A DNA stretch of 17,853 nucleotides from Acanthamoeba lenticulata (taxonomy: Eukaryota > Discosea > Longamoebia > Acanthamoebidae). Each line of letters begins with the position of its first letter. Position 1 is the first letter of the stretch. The notes below the pieces were generated by a model. That model had not been told where the DNA came from. It worked only from the letters and a program-made list of their open reading frames with translations, and did no database searches. A program made the translations under genes and the position numbers. The stretch covers positions 1 to 17,853 of the forward strand of contig NAVB01000217.1 of NCBI GenBank assembly GCA_002179805.1, read 5' to 3'. This document shows positions 16,617 through 17,853 of the stretch, in pieces.

Positions 16617-17782
16617 TCAAGCGCGACGAGAACAGAGCTGGCCGCAGGTTTTGCAGTAGCCAAAGAGAAGACGGGCCGGGAGGTGGACCGACATGACGCC
16701 CGCGCAGTGGGGACAGTCCCGCCAGGCCTCGGCCAGCACCCGTGGCCCGCGCTTGCCGGCCGCCTTTTTTCGCTCGTCCTCCGCTTGTCGCCGCCGCTCC
16801 TGCGCTGTATTGTTGTTGTTGTCGTCGTCATTGTGGTGGCCGGCGTGAGCAGGAGGAGGAGGAGGAGGAGTCCAGAGGCTCGAGCATCATTATCATCATG
16901 TACCGAGGGCCGCCTGTTCGGCGAGCTCCTGCGTGATGGTGTCGAGGTTCTTGCCCATCACGTTCGTCCAGTAGCGATTGGCCCCGGCCGCCAAGAGGAA
17001 GCGCACGATCTCGTCGCGCTTGCGCCACGCCGCGAGCAGCAGCGCGGTCCACTGCAGTTGGAAAACAAAACGAAAGCGTAAGAGATGCGTGCGTTTATGC
17101 GCACGCGGCGTGTCATCATGATGCAGGGCCAGCGACCACACAACAAGAAGGGTCTTCGTCCGCACCTTGCCGTCAAACGAGACGAGTTCAAGGTCGGCGC
17201 CCATCTCGTCTACGAGGACGCGTACGGCCGCAACGTGGCCCTCGCGCGCGGCGAGCAAGAGAGGCGTGAAGCCCCAAAAGGGCTCTCGGGTGTCGACGAG
17301 CTCGTCCAGGCTGTGCGGCCTGGTGAGCACGTCGCTCCGGTTCCACAGCCGCAGCGCGTCGGTCCAGACCCTCTCGCCGCCGTCCTCTCTGACATCGGCG
17401 TCGCTGCTGGCGGTGGCGAGGGACTCAAAGGCGTGGCAAATGGCGCGTATGACCTCCACGTCGCCCATCTCGGCGGCTTTGCACAGCGGCGGGATGCCCT
17501 TGCCTGTCCCCAGTATGTTGAATAATTTAAGAAATGAATGAAAATTACAAATAAATATGAAATATTGAAAATAAATATGAAAAATGACCATAGGAGAGGC
17601 GGGGACCTCGGTCGCTGAGCGAAGCGCCTCGGAAGATGAGCTCGCGGATCACGCGGAGCAGCCGCAGGCGCACGGCGATGCTGAGTGCCGAGAGCGACGT
17701 ATAGGTCCCGGTCCCGCAGATGGCGTCGGGGTCGGCTCCCCGGGCCAGCAGCGCGACGGCTCCCTGCAGCAGGCCGTACACG
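16617..17782 (-). CDS. Ankyrin-repeat protein with C-terminal zinc ribbon (5' part outside window)
   Basis: Exons seen (minus strand): 17782-17607, 17503-17166, 17051-16904, 16804-16617, all phase-consistent. The gene begins beyond the right edge. An A+T-rich intron runs from 17783 to at least 17853. Ankyrin-type helices are clear: VALLARGADPDAI, PPLCKAAEMGDVEVIRAI, TPLLLAAREGHVAAVRVLV, TALLLAAWRKRDEIVRFLL followed by AAGAN. After the repeats, an Arg/Lys/Glu-rich linker leads to a zinc-ribbon-like end with CPHC and CKTC pairs plus a last Cys (CPHCAGVMSV, YCKTCGQLC). Ankyrins mediate protein contacts and the Cys pairs should bind zinc. The specific role is unknown. The intron 17052-17165 is 114 nt with no in-frame stop, so retention would insert 38 residues between two repeats. 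Confidence 0.82.
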
Positions 17783-17853
17783 CTGACGTCAGCAACTATT
17801 TTTTAATATTTATTATATTTATTATTTAAAAAGAATTGAATTAAATAAACAAA
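17783..17853 (-). other. A+T-rich intron running off the right edge
   Basis: The sequence turns almost pure A+T from about 17796 to the end. On the minus strand it ends in TGACGTCAG just before the ankyrin exon, so it reads as the 3' part of an intron. Its acceptor overlaps the third copy of GCTGACGTCAGC. Confidence 0.65.

Noticed and set aside
1..17853. CRISPR arrays, bacterial operons, insertion sequences or viral genes
   Set aside because: None was seen. There are no regular spaced repeats, transposase motifs or ribosome-binding sites, and the intron-split genes are eukaryotic.

Overview
This is a nuclear fragment of a eukaryotic genome. The genes are split by many short GT-AG introns, mostly 48-145 nt. 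Codons are G+C-rich, genes are packed on both strands with little space between them, and Pol III tRNA genes are present. The gene content and intron style fit an Acanthamoeba-like amoebozoan. That is an inference from style; no species marker is visible.

Layout, left to right. Positions 1-527 are a very A+T-rich block with no credible gene. Positions 528-956 hold three tRNA genes: Pro-AGG (+), Ser-CGA (-) and Asn-GTT (-), each followed by a T-run terminator. Next come a class I SAM methyltransferase (1089-2240, -, 6 exons), a four-CBS AMPK-gamma-like protein with a predicted N-myristoylation start (2743-4276, +, 7 exons), an F-box protein with an R3H-like upstream region and an unexplained frame break (4388-5586, -), and an ABCG-type ATPase domain that stops where the membrane domain should begin (5684-7255, -). 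The largest gene is a complete DHX34-type DEAH-box helicase (7623-14063, +, 23 exons, 1458 aa) with an RS-rich N-terminus and two C-terminal zinc fingers. It is followed by a single-exon 784-aa fusion gene (14121-16475, -) and by the 3' part of an ankyrin-repeat gene with a C-terminal zinc ribbon (16617 to beyond the right edge, -).

The most interesting locus is the 784-aa fusion. Its N-terminal half is a triose-phosphate/phosphoenolpyruvate-translocator family transporter. Its C-terminal half is a polysaccharide pyruvyltransferase, an enzyme that uses phosphoenolpyruvate. One extra membrane segment lies between them and should place the enzyme on the lumenal side. This looks like a substrate importer and its consuming enzyme joined in one chain. 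In fission yeast the comparable Golgi functions are carried by separate proteins. The gene has no introns although most of its neighbours are rich in them.

Exon models were built by hand from reading frame, GT-AG sites and protein family conservation. For the methyltransferase, CBS, ABC, DHX34 and ankyrin genes every junction keeps the frame and total lengths are multiples of three (the ankyrin gene is checked only within the window). Other recurring features are A+T-rich islands inside otherwise G+C-rich introns, a 12-bp palindrome (GCTGACGTCAGC) that occurs three times, and several introns whose length is a multiple of three with no in-frame stop.
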